Assembly: GCA_015061245.1 (NCBI GenBank)
Contig: SUWY01000020.1
Span: 1-38,625, forward strand
DNA: 38,625 nucleotides
From: Bacteroidales bacterium
GTDB taxonomy: Bacteria > Bacteroidota > Bacteroidia > Bacteroidales > Marinifilaceae
Reading direction: 5' to 3'
This document shows, one piece after another, positions 27,838 through 35,605 of the stretch. The translations under genes and the position numbers were made by a program. The notes under the pieces are model-generated. The model made no database searches, was not told the DNA's origin, and worked only from the letters and a program-made list of their open reading frames with translations. Numbering within the stretch: position 1 is the first letter of the stretch; each line of letters begins with the position of its first letter.

Positions 27838-28602
27838 ATGTTGAGAAAGCTATTATTCATATTGCTCTTTCTTTGTTCATCAGTAGTGCTCTATGCGCAA
27901 CAGGATAGTGATGAGCGAGGTCTTCTGGCAGACTCTCTGCGCAAGGAGGCCCCGGTTGTCTCGTATGCAACCCCTGAGAACCTTCAGGATACACTGTTGG
28001 GAGTGGATGAGATGAGCAAAAAGGAGAGACGCGCTTTGGAGAAGGGGTCCAGAGAGTTTGGAGTACACTCGCCCCATAGAGCAACCATCTATGCAATGGT
28101 GTGCCCGGGATTGGGTCAGATTTACAACAAACAGTATTGGAAACTGCCAATCCTGTATGGAGGAGTTGCTTTGGCAATCTATGGTGTTACATGGAACAAC
28201 AAAGCGTATATCAAGTATAGAGATGCCCACTATGATTTGTCTAACTATATAGACTCGCTTAGTGTAAATCCTATGTACCCCTATCCCGAGGACCCGGCAT
28301 GGGAAAAGATTAAGATTGTGGGAACCGATTGGAAAACATTGTTTGAGTTGCGACCGTCAAGTATGACTCGTTATCAGGCAATTATGTATAATAAACGTAG
28401 AAGATTCAAGCGTAATCGCGATATGTGCTATTTGGCTTTGGCAGGAGTTTATGCTCTGAATGTTATTGATGCTTGTGTATCGGCACACTTCTTCGATTTT
28501 ACGATCAATGACGATTTAAGTTTCCATTGGCAACCCGATGTTTCATTTAACCATAGAACCGGTAAGGCTAACTATAGAGCATCGGTTTCACTCAATTTTT
28601 AA
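27838..28602 (+). CDS. DUF5683 domain protein, exported/membrane
   Basis: A 254-residue protein from the ATG at 27838; the longer reading frame upstream overlaps parB out of frame and is rejected. It has a signal peptide (RKLLFILLFLCSSVVLYAQ) and a conserved core HSPHRATIYAMVCPGLGQIYNKQYWKLPILYGG, followed by hydrophobic segments near 120-135 and 200-218. This matches DUF5683, found next to parB and lytic transglycosylase genes in Bacteroidales. Function is unknown; position suggests an envelope role tied to division or segregation. Confidence 0.88.
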   Translation: MLRKLLFILLFLCSSVVLYAQQDSDERGLLADSLRKEAPVVSYATPENLQDTLLGVDEMSKKERRALEKGSREFGVHSPHRATIYAMVCPGLGQIYNKQYWKLPILYGGVALAIYGVTWNNKAYIKYRDAHYDLSNYIDSLSVNPMYPYPEDPAWEKIKIVGTDWKTLFELRPSSMTRYQAIMYNKRRRFKRNRDMCYLALAGVYALNVIDACVSAHFFDFTINDDLSFHWQPDVSFNHRTGKANYRASVSLNF

Positions 28603-28612
28603 CGAATAAGAT

Positions 28613-30166
28613 ATGAAGAGATTACTGTTCGCCATCTGTATGGTGACACTATTTTGCATGAATTCAACAGCAGCCGTGAGGTTTAATGTTGAGGGTATTG
28701 ATACTATTGTTCCTCCCGAGGAGGAGATTCCAACTGAATTTTTGGCAAGATTGGACTATCTATACAACAATTGGGTTAATGAGATGGATGAGAAACCCGA
28801 TTTTGTTGATAGCAGCTACATAACTAAGATTGATCCGGCAATCCTAAATATGAGCGATTCGCTCTATATTGAGCGTTTGGATGCGTTGCGTTCTGCAGTG
28901 CCATTGTCATTTAACGATATTGTTAAATCGCACATTAAGGTTTATGTGGAGAAACGAAGATTGCAGGTAGCAAATATGTTGGGATTGGCTGAGTACTACT
29001 TCCCGATGATTGAGGCTGAGCTTGAGGCAAAGTGTATGCCACATGAGTTGAAGTATATGACAATCATTGAGAGCGCATTGAACCCAAGAGCCTATTCAAG
29101 AGCGGGTGCGTCAGGTTTGTGGCAGTTTATCTTCTCGACAGGAAAGATGTATCAGTTGCAGATAGATTCATATATCGATGAGCGAAGAGATCCTCTTCAG
29201 GCTACAAAGGCGGCTGTTACCTTCTTGAATGATTTATATGCAATTTACGAGGATTGGATTCTTGTTATTGCTGCATATAACTGTGGACCGGGTAATGTAA
29301 ACAAGGCTATCAGAAGAGCCGGTGGAGTGCGTGATTATTGGGATATATACTACTATTTGCCAAGAGAGACTCGTGGCTATGTTCCTGCATTTATTGCTGC
29401 GGCATACGTTTTTAACTACTACGAGGATTATGGAATCAAGCCAATCGAGAGCAATATGCCCAGACTTTGCGATACCTTGATGATTAATGATTTGCTAAGT
29501 TTAAAGCAGGTAGCGGCTATATTGGATATCTCGGAGGAGCAGTTGCGTGATTTGAACCCTCAGTATAAGGTTGATGTGATTCCTGCCGGAGCAGGAAAGA
29601 GCTATGCTCTTAGATTGCCATATTCACTTGTAGGCGATTTTATTGAGCAGCAGGATTCAATCTTTGCATTTGAGCGTTCCAAATACTTCAATGACACATA
29701 TAAGTCTGCAAATCCATATAGCAGAATTAAGGTTCAGGGCGGTCCGGGTAATACTACCGGTAAGACAAAGCTTGTCTATACAGTTAAGTCGGGCGATGTT
29801 CCGGGAGCTATTGCACGCAGATATGGCGTGACAACAGCAGATTTGAGATATTGGAATAATTTGAATAAGCGCTTGACCATCAGAGTCGGTCAGAAGTTGG
29901 CTATCTATGTGCCCTCGTCTAAAGCAGCACAATATTCAGGAAGTGCGAAGATAGAGGGAACTGTAAGTAATAACGTAGAGGCTCCTCAGGTATCGGATGT
30001 TGATAGTGCAGGATATGCAACCTATACAGTGCGTCGTGGTGATAATTTGTGGGAGATTGCACGTAAATTCCCTGGTGTTACTGTGTCTGATATCCAAAAA
30101 TGGAATAGTTTAAAGAGTTCATCTAAATTGAGTATTGGTCAGAAATTGAAGATTAAAGTGAAGTAG
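28613..30166 (+). CDS. mltD: Lytic murein transglycosylase D-like with two LysM domains
   Basis: A 517-residue peptidoglycan lytic transglycosylase. After a signal peptide it has a helical spacer and a GH23/SLT domain. Catalytic Glu153 is in MTIIESALNPRAYSRAGASGLWQF, and AAYNCGPGNVNKAI lies later in the domain. Two LysM cell-wall binding modules follow: YTVKSGDVPGAIARRYGVT near 385 and YTVRRGDNLWEIARKF near 470, ending the protein. It starts 10 bp after the DUF5683 gene. Its TAG stop is followed at 2 bp by the transporter ATG. Confidence 0.93.
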   Translation: MKRLLFAICMVTLFCMNSTAAVRFNVEGIDTIVPPEEEIPTEFLARLDYLYNNWVNEMDEKPDFVDSSYITKIDPAILNMSDSLYIERLDALRSAVPLSFNDIVKSHIKVYVEKRRLQVANMLGLAEYYFPMIEAELEAKCMPHELKYMTIIESALNPRAYSRAGASGLWQFIFSTGKMYQLQIDSYIDERRDPLQATKAAVTFLNDLYAIYEDWILVIAAYNCGPGNVNKAIRRAGGVRDYWDIYYYLPRETRGYVPAFIAAAYVFNYYEDYGIKPIESNMPRLCDTLMINDLLSLKQVAAILDISEEQLRDLNPQYKVDVIPAGAGKSYALRLPYSLVGDFIEQQDSIFAFERSKYFNDTYKSANPYSRIKVQGGPGNTTGKTKLVYTVKSGDVPGAIARRYGVTTADLRYWNNLNKRLTIRVGQKLAIYVPSSKAAQYSGSAKIEGTVSNNVEAPQVSDVDSAGYATYTVRRGDNLWEIARKFPGVTVSDIQKWNSLKSSSKLSIGQKLKIKVK

Positions 30167-30168
30167 TG

Positions 30169-31833
30169 ATGGAGTGGTTTTATGATTTGCTTTTCAAAAA
30201 TGGGGTGGCACATGCTATTGCAATCTTAGGATTGACTATAGCTGTCGGTAAGTTGTTGGGAAGAGTAAAGATTGCCGGTATATCATTTGGTGTTACCTGG
30301 ATACTGTTTGTGGGATTGTTGTTGAGCCATTGGGGATTGCGTATCGACTCTACAACTCTGAAATTTATGCAGGAGTTTGGTTTGATACTATTTATCTTCT
30401 CGATTGGATTACAGGTTGGTCCGGGATTCTTCTCTTCGTTTAAGAGTGGAGGAGTGACATTGAATATGTTGGCATCGTTAGTGGTGCTTTTAGGTGTTGG
30501 AATTACCGTAATTCTATATTTTACAACAGGTTTGCCTATAACCACAATGGTGGGAATCTTGTCGGGTGCTGTTACAAACACCCCGGGAATGGGTGCCGCT
30601 CAGCAGGCATACTCTGAAATGACCGGTAATTCAGCTCCCGATATTGCAATGGGTTATGCTGTAGCCTATCCGTTGGGAGTTGTGGGTATTATATTGTCAA
30701 TTATTGCTGTACGAGGAATCTTTAGAATCTCTTTGAGTGCAGAGCGAGAGGATCAGCGCAACAAAAATCGCGATAAGGAGAGTGAGGCAGTTTCTGTCTC
30801 TTTGGTTGTAAAGAATCCAGGTGTTTTTGGTAAGGATATCAGAAGTGTCGAGGGGTATGTAGGCAAGAATTTTGTCATATCAAGGGTGTTCCACGATGAT
30901 CATGTGACTATGGCTAACTCGAAAACAGTGTTGGAGGAGGGCGATAGATTACTTATTGTGGCCTCGCCTAAAGATATTGAGGCAATTAAGGCGTTTATCG
31001 GTAATGAGGTTCCAATGGAGCGTTCGGAGTGGAATGGCGATGATGTTAAGCTGGTAGCAAAAAAGATTATTGTTACTAAGTCATCGTTGAATGGTAAGAC
31101 ACTGGCGCACCTGAATTTGCGCGCAAGTTGCGGTGTTACGGTGACCAGAGTCGAGCGTGCAGGATTGGAGCTTGTTGCACACCCCAGTTTGTCTTTGCAG
31201 GTTGGTGACCGAGTGTTGGTTGTGGGAACCAAAACAAGTGTTGAGAATGCTACAAAGCTTATTGGTAACTCAATGACAAAGCTTCGTGAGCCACATTTGA
31301 GCCCGATATTCTTTGGAATCTTCTTGGGAATCGTGCTTGGTTCAATTCCTTTCCACTTCCCCGGAATTCCGCAGCCTGTGAAGTTAGGTTTGGCAGGTGG
31401 TCCGCTGATTATCTCAATTTTGATTGGTCGTTTCGGACACCATATTAAGATGGTAACCTATACCACAATCAGTGCGAATCTGATGTTGCGTGAGGTGGGA
31501 ATTTCGTTGTTCCTTGCGTGTGTAGGTATCGGTGCGGGCGAGGGCTTTGTTGAGACTATTGCCAACGGAGGTTATGTCTGGATTGGGTATGGAGCCATAA
31601 TTACAATATTGCCACTTTTGATTGTAGGTTTTATAGGAAGGGTGTTCTGTAAGATTAACTACTTCACCCTTATGGGATTGATGTCGGGTAGTATGACCGA
31701 TCCCCCTGCGTTGGCTTACTCAAATTCAATTGCGGGAAATGATTTGCCTGCGGTTAGCTACGCTACTGTCTATCCGTTGACAATGTTCCTAAGAGTAGTT
31801 TCGGCCCAACTTCTGGTTTTATTCCTACTTTAA
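30169..31833 (+). CDS. Putative YidE/AspT-type antiporter with two RCK_C domains
   Basis: A 554-residue membrane protein of the aspartate:alanine exchanger (AAE) family. Two halves of five to six spans flank a soluble middle (about 200-370) with two TrkA-C-like domains (GKDIRSVEGYVGKNFVIS; GKTLAHLNLRASCGVTV). Duplicated transport motifs GAVTNTPGMGAAQQAY and GSMTDPPALAYSNS mark the family. Substrate is unknown. A GTG at 30166 overlaps the mltD stop; ATG 30169 is the likelier start. In related genomes a relA/spoT gene is often found near here; here this transporter takes that place. Confidence 0.9.
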   Translation: MEWFYDLLFKNGVAHAIAILGLTIAVGKLLGRVKIAGISFGVTWILFVGLLLSHWGLRIDSTTLKFMQEFGLILFIFSIGLQVGPGFFSSFKSGGVTLNMLASLVVLLGVGITVILYFTTGLPITTMVGILSGAVTNTPGMGAAQQAYSEMTGNSAPDIAMGYAVAYPLGVVGIILSIIAVRGIFRISLSAEREDQRNKNRDKESEAVSVSLVVKNPGVFGKDIRSVEGYVGKNFVISRVFHDDHVTMANSKTVLEEGDRLLIVASPKDIEAIKAFIGNEVPMERSEWNGDDVKLVAKKIIVTKSSLNGKTLAHLNLRASCGVTVTRVERAGLELVAHPSLSLQVGDRVLVVGTKTSVENATKLIGNSMTKLREPHLSPIFFGIFLGIVLGSIPFHFPGIPQPVKLGLAGGPLIISILIGRFGHHIKMVTYTTISANLMLREVGISLFLACVGIGAGEGFVETIANGGYVWIGYGAIITILPLLIVGFIGRVFCKINYFTLMGLMSGSMTDPPALAYSNSIAGNDLPAVSYATVYPLTMFLRVVSAQLLVLFLL

Positions 31834-31844
31834 AATAGCACACC

Positions 31845-32633
31845 ATGGCACACTACATTGTAACTGCAGAGTACGCTCCTGTAAAGCGCTCAACCTCAAC
31901 AAGGTCAGAACGTTTATTTGAGTTTTTGTTTGGCGAGGTTTTACTTTCGAGCGAAGAGAGTGGAAAGTGGCTTAAGGTGGTTGTGCCCGGTCGTGAAGAG
32001 GAGGGGTGGGTTCTTAGTGAATCGGTGGCTGAGTTGAGTGAAAAGCAGCTTGCCGAGTATAACAGTATGGTCCATATGAAGGTTGAGTGTAACGGACTTT
32101 TTGTAAAGCGTATTGATAGTTATACAACCCTTTTGTTGCCTCCGTGTGCTGTGATGCCATTCTATAACATTATGACCGGAACCTTTAAGGTTGCAGATGC
32201 CGAATACGAGGTGGTATCGCCTATCTACTGGAATGTAAATATTTCAGAGCGCCGAGATAGAATTTATCGTGCTGCAATGTGTTATCTGAATGCGCCTTTC
32301 TTGTATAAAGGTAGAACCAATGGCGGAATAGACGATCTGTTTCTTGTCAGCAACGCTTTGAGTGTGGCTTTCGATAGTGTACCTAAAAACCTTGCCGAGT
32401 TGTCGAAGTTTGGTTTCCCTTTGTCATTCATTGAGGAGGCTCAGCTTGGTGATATTCTTCTCTTCTCCGATTTAAATGGCCAGTTATCGCATTGTGGAAT
32501 GTATGTTGGAAATGGTTGTGTGTTGCATGCTGCAGGGCGCGTTCGCGTGGATAAGGTGGATCATCAGGGGGTCTATAATTCTACATTGAAGCGCTACTCA
32601 TTCCAGTTGGCCGGTATTGTGGCGGTGGAGTGA
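31845..32633 (+). CDS. SH3b-NlpC/P60-like protein lacking the catalytic Cys
   Basis: A 262-residue protein. An N-terminal bacterial SH3-like region (about 1-65, EEEGWVLSESV) and a second similar stretch precede an NlpC/P60-like domain (about 135-262). The His positions are kept: His216 in LSHCGMYVG and His228 in VLHAAGRVRVD. The usual G-x-D-C-S-G motif is replaced by GIDDLF, with Asp164 where the nucleophile Cys should be, so peptidase activity is unlikely. No signal peptide is visible. It is the last gene of the parA run, 11 bp after the transporter. It may be a binding-only pseudoenzyme or simply degenerating. Confidence 0.78.
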   Translation: MAHYIVTAEYAPVKRSTSTRSERLFEFLFGEVLLSSEESGKWLKVVVPGREEEGWVLSESVAELSEKQLAEYNSMVHMKVECNGLFVKRIDSYTTLLLPPCAVMPFYNIMTGTFKVADAEYEVVSPIYWNVNISERRDRIYRAAMCYLNAPFLYKGRTNGGIDDLFLVSNALSVAFDSVPKNLAELSKFGFPLSFIEEAQLGDILLFSDLNGQLSHCGMYVGNGCVLHAAGRVRVDKVDHQGVYNSTLKRYSFQLAGIVAVE

Positions 32634-32925
32634 GGAGTGAACAGTTAGGAGTTAGGAGTTAATAATTAGGAATTAGGAATTAGAAATTAGGAATTAGGAA
32701 TTAGGAATAAATACCGCTTAATAAGCCCCCTTATTAGCGTAATGAACGTAGTGAATGTAGCGAAGGGGGTTTGGGGGTTGGTAGAACTCTTGTCCCGAGC
32801 GAAGTGAGTAAAGCCCCCTTATTAAGCGAAAGCAAGCGTAGCGCGCTGAGCGGGTGAGAGGTTAGGGTGAAAGGTTTATAGGTGATAGGTGTTTATAGGT
32901 GATAGGTTTAAGGTGAAAGGTTGTT
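32634..32925. repeat. Intergenic heptamer repeats and GC-rich inverted repeats
   Basis: No gene is visible. 32644-32710 is a run of ATTAGGA/GTTAGGA heptamers. AAGCCCCCTTATTA occurs twice (32723-32736 and 32811-32824); the first pairs with AAGGGGGTTT at 32763-32772 to give a hairpin. 32860-32922 repeats TATAGGTGATAGGT and GGTGAAAGG, the latter shared with the first 80 bp of the window. Such degenerate tracts are common between Bacteroidales genes. Confidence 0.8.
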
Positions 32926-33276
32926 ATGGATATCGAAAGTGTGCGCGAATATTGTTTGAGTAGGAGAGGGGCAGAGGAGTGTTTGCCTTTTGACGATACA
33001 ACGCTTGTTTATAAGGTTATGGGCAAGATGTTTGCGGTTCTTTCGCTTGATCGTACTGATTGGTTGGTGTTGAAGTGCGATCCTGAGTATGCTATTGAAC
33101 TTCGTGACAGTTATATCGGAGCTATTGAGCCTGCCTGGCACTTTAACAAGAAATATTGGAATCAGCATGCAATTTCAAAACTGAGTGATTCTTTAATCAA
33201 AGAGCTTATCGACCACTCCATAACTGAAGTAATAAAAAAGTTGCCAAAAATCAGACAGCAGGAATATTGGGGTTAA
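32926..33276 (+). CDS. MmcQ/YjbR family protein
   Basis: A 116-residue small alpha/beta protein of the MmcQ/YjbR (double-wing DNA-binding-like) family: starts IESVREYCLSRRGAEECLPF, then KVMGKMFAVLSLD, LKCDPEYAIELRD and a closing HFNKKYWNQHAIS with a C-terminal helix. Members are cytoplasmic and of uncertain role. It is preceded by the intergenic repeat tract and is convergent with the NifX-like gene. Confidence 0.9.
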   Translation: MDIESVREYCLSRRGAEECLPFDDTTLVYKVMGKMFAVLSLDRTDWLVLKCDPEYAIELRDSYIGAIEPAWHFNKKYWNQHAISKLSDSLIKELIDHSITEVIKKLPKIRQQEYWG

Positions 33277-33306
33277 AATAGTCCGACTGCCTGATATTTA
33301 TAGTTA

Positions 33307-33675
33307 TTAATGTTCGTGACCGGATGGGCAGTCGTGGTGGTTACAACTCTGACCGAAGTCCAATACAAAGCCTGCCAGGTATCCTTTGACTACTGAGTCG
33401 GTTGCTCCGTTGCATCCGCGAATTACTTTGATTCCGCAACCCTCAAGTTTGTTTTTGGCGCCATCGCCCATATTCCCGGCAAGCATAACGGTTACTCCCA
33501 TCTCCTGAAGTTCATTTGCAATGTTTGATTTGCATCCGCATCCTTGCGGTGATGGAAGGGTCTCGGTTGCGATTACTTTTTTCTCTTCGACAGTGTAAAT
33601 GGTATAGTGGTCGCAGTGGCCGAAATGGTCATCAATGCGTCCATCGCGTGTAGGTACTGCAATTTTTGTTGTCAT
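33307..33675 (-). CDS. NifB/NifX-like iron-molybdenum cofactor-binding domain protein
   Basis: A 122-residue single-domain protein of the dinitrogenase iron-molybdenum cofactor family. It has KIAVPTRDGRIDDHFGHCDHY and PQGCGCKSNIANEL, then GCNGATDSVVKGYLAG. The tail CNHHDCPSGHEH is rich in Cys and His and probably binds a metal. No nitrogenase genes are present; stand-alone proteins like this occur in many anaerobes and are thought to handle Fe-S or Mo clusters. Confidence 0.88.
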   Translation of the reverse strand: MTTKIAVPTRDGRIDDHFGHCDHYTIYTVEEKKVIATETLPSPQGCGCKSNIANELQEMGVTVMLAGNMGDGAKNKLEGCGIKVIRGCNGATDSVVKGYLAGFVLDFGQSCNHHDCPSGHEH

Positions 33676-33840
33676 TTCTCTTTTGTTTTGATGTGATACT
33701 CTTCTTTAAAGTTCGCAATAATAGTGTTTTCTATTGAAAAAATAGCGAATAGAGAGAAAAATTTTTGTTACTGATGATTTTTTTGAGTTATCGTTCGTTT
33801 TTTTAATTTCTTTTCATTATTATACGGGCAAAGTTAAAAT

Positions 33841-34293
33841 ATGAGAGATATGGAGGTTCTATTGAAAATATTAAATGTAGTCAGGAATGTAATTTTTGTT
33901 GCATTGCTTTCGTTGATTTTGTGGGTAACATATAATGTATATTTTGATATGATTTTGGATATATTTGATGAGCCATTTAGCTTCGTTCTTTTGTGTTGTT
34001 TAATTTTGGCAGAGATTATCTCAATATGGGTGTGCAATTGGACCTTTATATTTGCATTGGGGCTTACGTGCTTTATTCCAAGCAGTTGTAAGGTGGCTGT
34101 CTTTTTAATCAGAATGGTATATATACTTATGAGTTGTCTGTTAATATCTTTAATTTTATTTGATTGCCATTTTGATATAAATTATATCCATACATATATA
34201 TTTCTACTGGTGATATTAATTCAGACTCCAATAATGTTATATCGCTCTTTTAAAGAGGTATGTTTGTTGTTTTGGGAATCTTGGGAATCATAG
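33841..34293 (+). CDS. Hypothetical four-span membrane protein
   Basis: A 150-residue hydrophobic protein I do not recognise. Four membrane spans are apparent, roughly at residues 12-30, 45-72, 85-105 and 115-135. It is rich in Ile, Leu and Cys and ends in a short polar tail WESWES. The gene is more AT-rich than its neighbours and stands alone between divergent and convergent genes. An ATG at 33850 is an alternative start. It could be a strain-specific insertion. Confidence 0.6.
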   Translation: MRDMEVLLKILNVVRNVIFVALLSLILWVTYNVYFDMILDIFDEPFSFVLLCCLILAEIISIWVCNWTFIFALGLTCFIPSSCKVAVFLIRMVYILMSCLLISLILFDCHFDINYIHTYIFLLVILIQTPIMLYRSFKEVCLLFWESWES

Positions 34294-34369
34294 AATAGTT
34301 TGTTATGAATAGGGTAGATAAAGTAAATAATATTCAACTACAGTTGATTCGAAATGTTATTCGGTGGTA

Positions 34370-35368
34370 TTATTCCCTGTTGGTGGGGATGACGGGTTTG
34401 ATGGTGCCGTCGGGGTTGAAGTAGAGACGGTCAATACATACCTCGCGGTGGGTGCCGGGGCTCTTTTCACGCTCTATGTAGTTTTTGTTGATTCTGTGGT
34501 AGATAATGTACCACTCATCGGTTCCCGGTTTCTGCAGGATAGAGTTGTGTGCAGGACCGTATATCTCCAATTCGGGGTTTTGAATCAGTACTATTGGCTC
34601 TTTGGCTACCTCTATAGGACCAAGTGGTGATTTTGAGGTTCCATAGGCTACGTGGTAGTTGGGCGAGCCGGTGTCATCGACCGACCATAGGAAGTAGTAC
34701 AAGCCGTTGCGGTAGAAGATGTATGGGGCCTCGCGGTATGCGTAGGTTTCAAGTGTACCGCCACGAGGGGTAAGCACTGTTATGGTTGTGGTGTCGATTG
34801 ATACCATGTCGGGATTTAGCTCGGCTCCTGCCATGTAGCCATTCCCCCAATATAGGTAGGCCTTGCCCGATACAGGGTCGGTAAATACGTCAACATCGAT
34901 TTGTTGGCCGTAGCGTACCGGCGATTTTGTGATGATAGGGTGGCCCAAGTCGGTGAATGGACCGGTGGGCGAGGTTGCAGTTGCAACTCCTATCTGTTTG
35001 CCACCTCCGGCTATCGGATTTCCGCTGTAGTAGAAGAAGTAGCGGTACTCTCCGTCAATAAGCTTCTCTTCGATGCATGGGGCCCATGCGTTTCCGTTTG
35101 CCCAGGGCACTTGATCCGATTTGAGGTCGAGCATTGTGCCCTCGTCCACCCATTTCTTTAGGTTTTTAGAGCTGAATACGGTGAAGTACCAACCTCCCCA
35201 GCCGGGCTGTCCGTCGGTGGTTGAGTATATGTAGTATCGCTTTGTTTGCTGTGAGTAGAGTATTTCGGGGTCGGCATGGAAACCGGGTAGAATTGGGTTG
35301 TTGCTCTTCTGCGCCAATGCTCCGAATGCTATTGCAATTGCTGCTATAAGGGTAATTATCTTCTTCAT
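34370..35368 (-). CDS. Glycoside hydrolase family 43 protein, exported
   Basis: A 332-residue secreted five-bladed propeller glycosidase. A signal peptide (MKKIITLIAAIAIAFGALAQ) precedes the domain. Expected catalytic residues are Asp33 in GFHADPEI (base), Asp158 in QQIDVDVF (pKa modulator) and Glu213 in YREAPYIF (acid). GH43 enzymes cleave arabinose or xylose linkages in plant polysaccharides; which one cannot be told. There are no susC/susD genes nearby, so it is not part of a visible polysaccharide utilisation locus. Confidence 0.92.
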   Translation of the reverse strand: MKKIITLIAAIAIAFGALAQKSNNPILPGFHADPEILYSQQTKRYYIYSTTDGQPGWGGWYFTVFSSKNLKKWVDEGTMLDLKSDQVPWANGNAWAPCIEEKLIDGEYRYFFYYSGNPIAGGGKQIGVATATSPTGPFTDLGHPIITKSPVRYGQQIDVDVFTDPVSGKAYLYWGNGYMAGAELNPDMVSIDTTTITVLTPRGGTLETYAYREAPYIFYRNGLYYFLWSVDDTGSPNYHVAYGTSKSPLGPIEVAKEPIVLIQNPELEIYGPAHNSILQKPGTDEWYIIYHRINKNYIEREKSPGTHREVCIDRLYFNPDGTIKPVIPTNRE

Positions 35369-35388
35369 ATTGCGTTGTGTTGTTTACG

Positions 35389-35396
35389 CAAAGATA
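35389..35396 (-). promoter_or_regulatory. -7 box of the GH43 gene
   Basis: The minus strand reads TATCTTTG, a perfect TAnnTTTG, 20 bp upstream of the ATG. Confidence 0.55.
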
Positions 35397-35605
35397 GCTT
35401 TTTTACTGCACGTTTGTATCTGATTTGTGAATTTCTATACAAATATTTGTATGCTTATGGAATTTATAGCAGTTTTGTGGCCTTTTTGACCAATTATTTT
35501 TCAAATTGGGTAGTAATTCTTATGGAAATTAACATTCTACTTTCTAATTTTGTGAATCATTGCTTGAAATTGTAAGCAGGATAAGGTATTTTAATATATT
35601 TTGAG

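Noticed and set aside
33307-33675. Nitrogen-fixation cluster
   Set aside because: The NifX-like protein is alone; no nif structural or assembly genes are present, and such single-domain proteins are common in anaerobes.
34370-35368. Polysaccharide utilisation locus
   Set aside because: The GH43 gene has no susC/susD pair, regulator or other glycosidase beside it.
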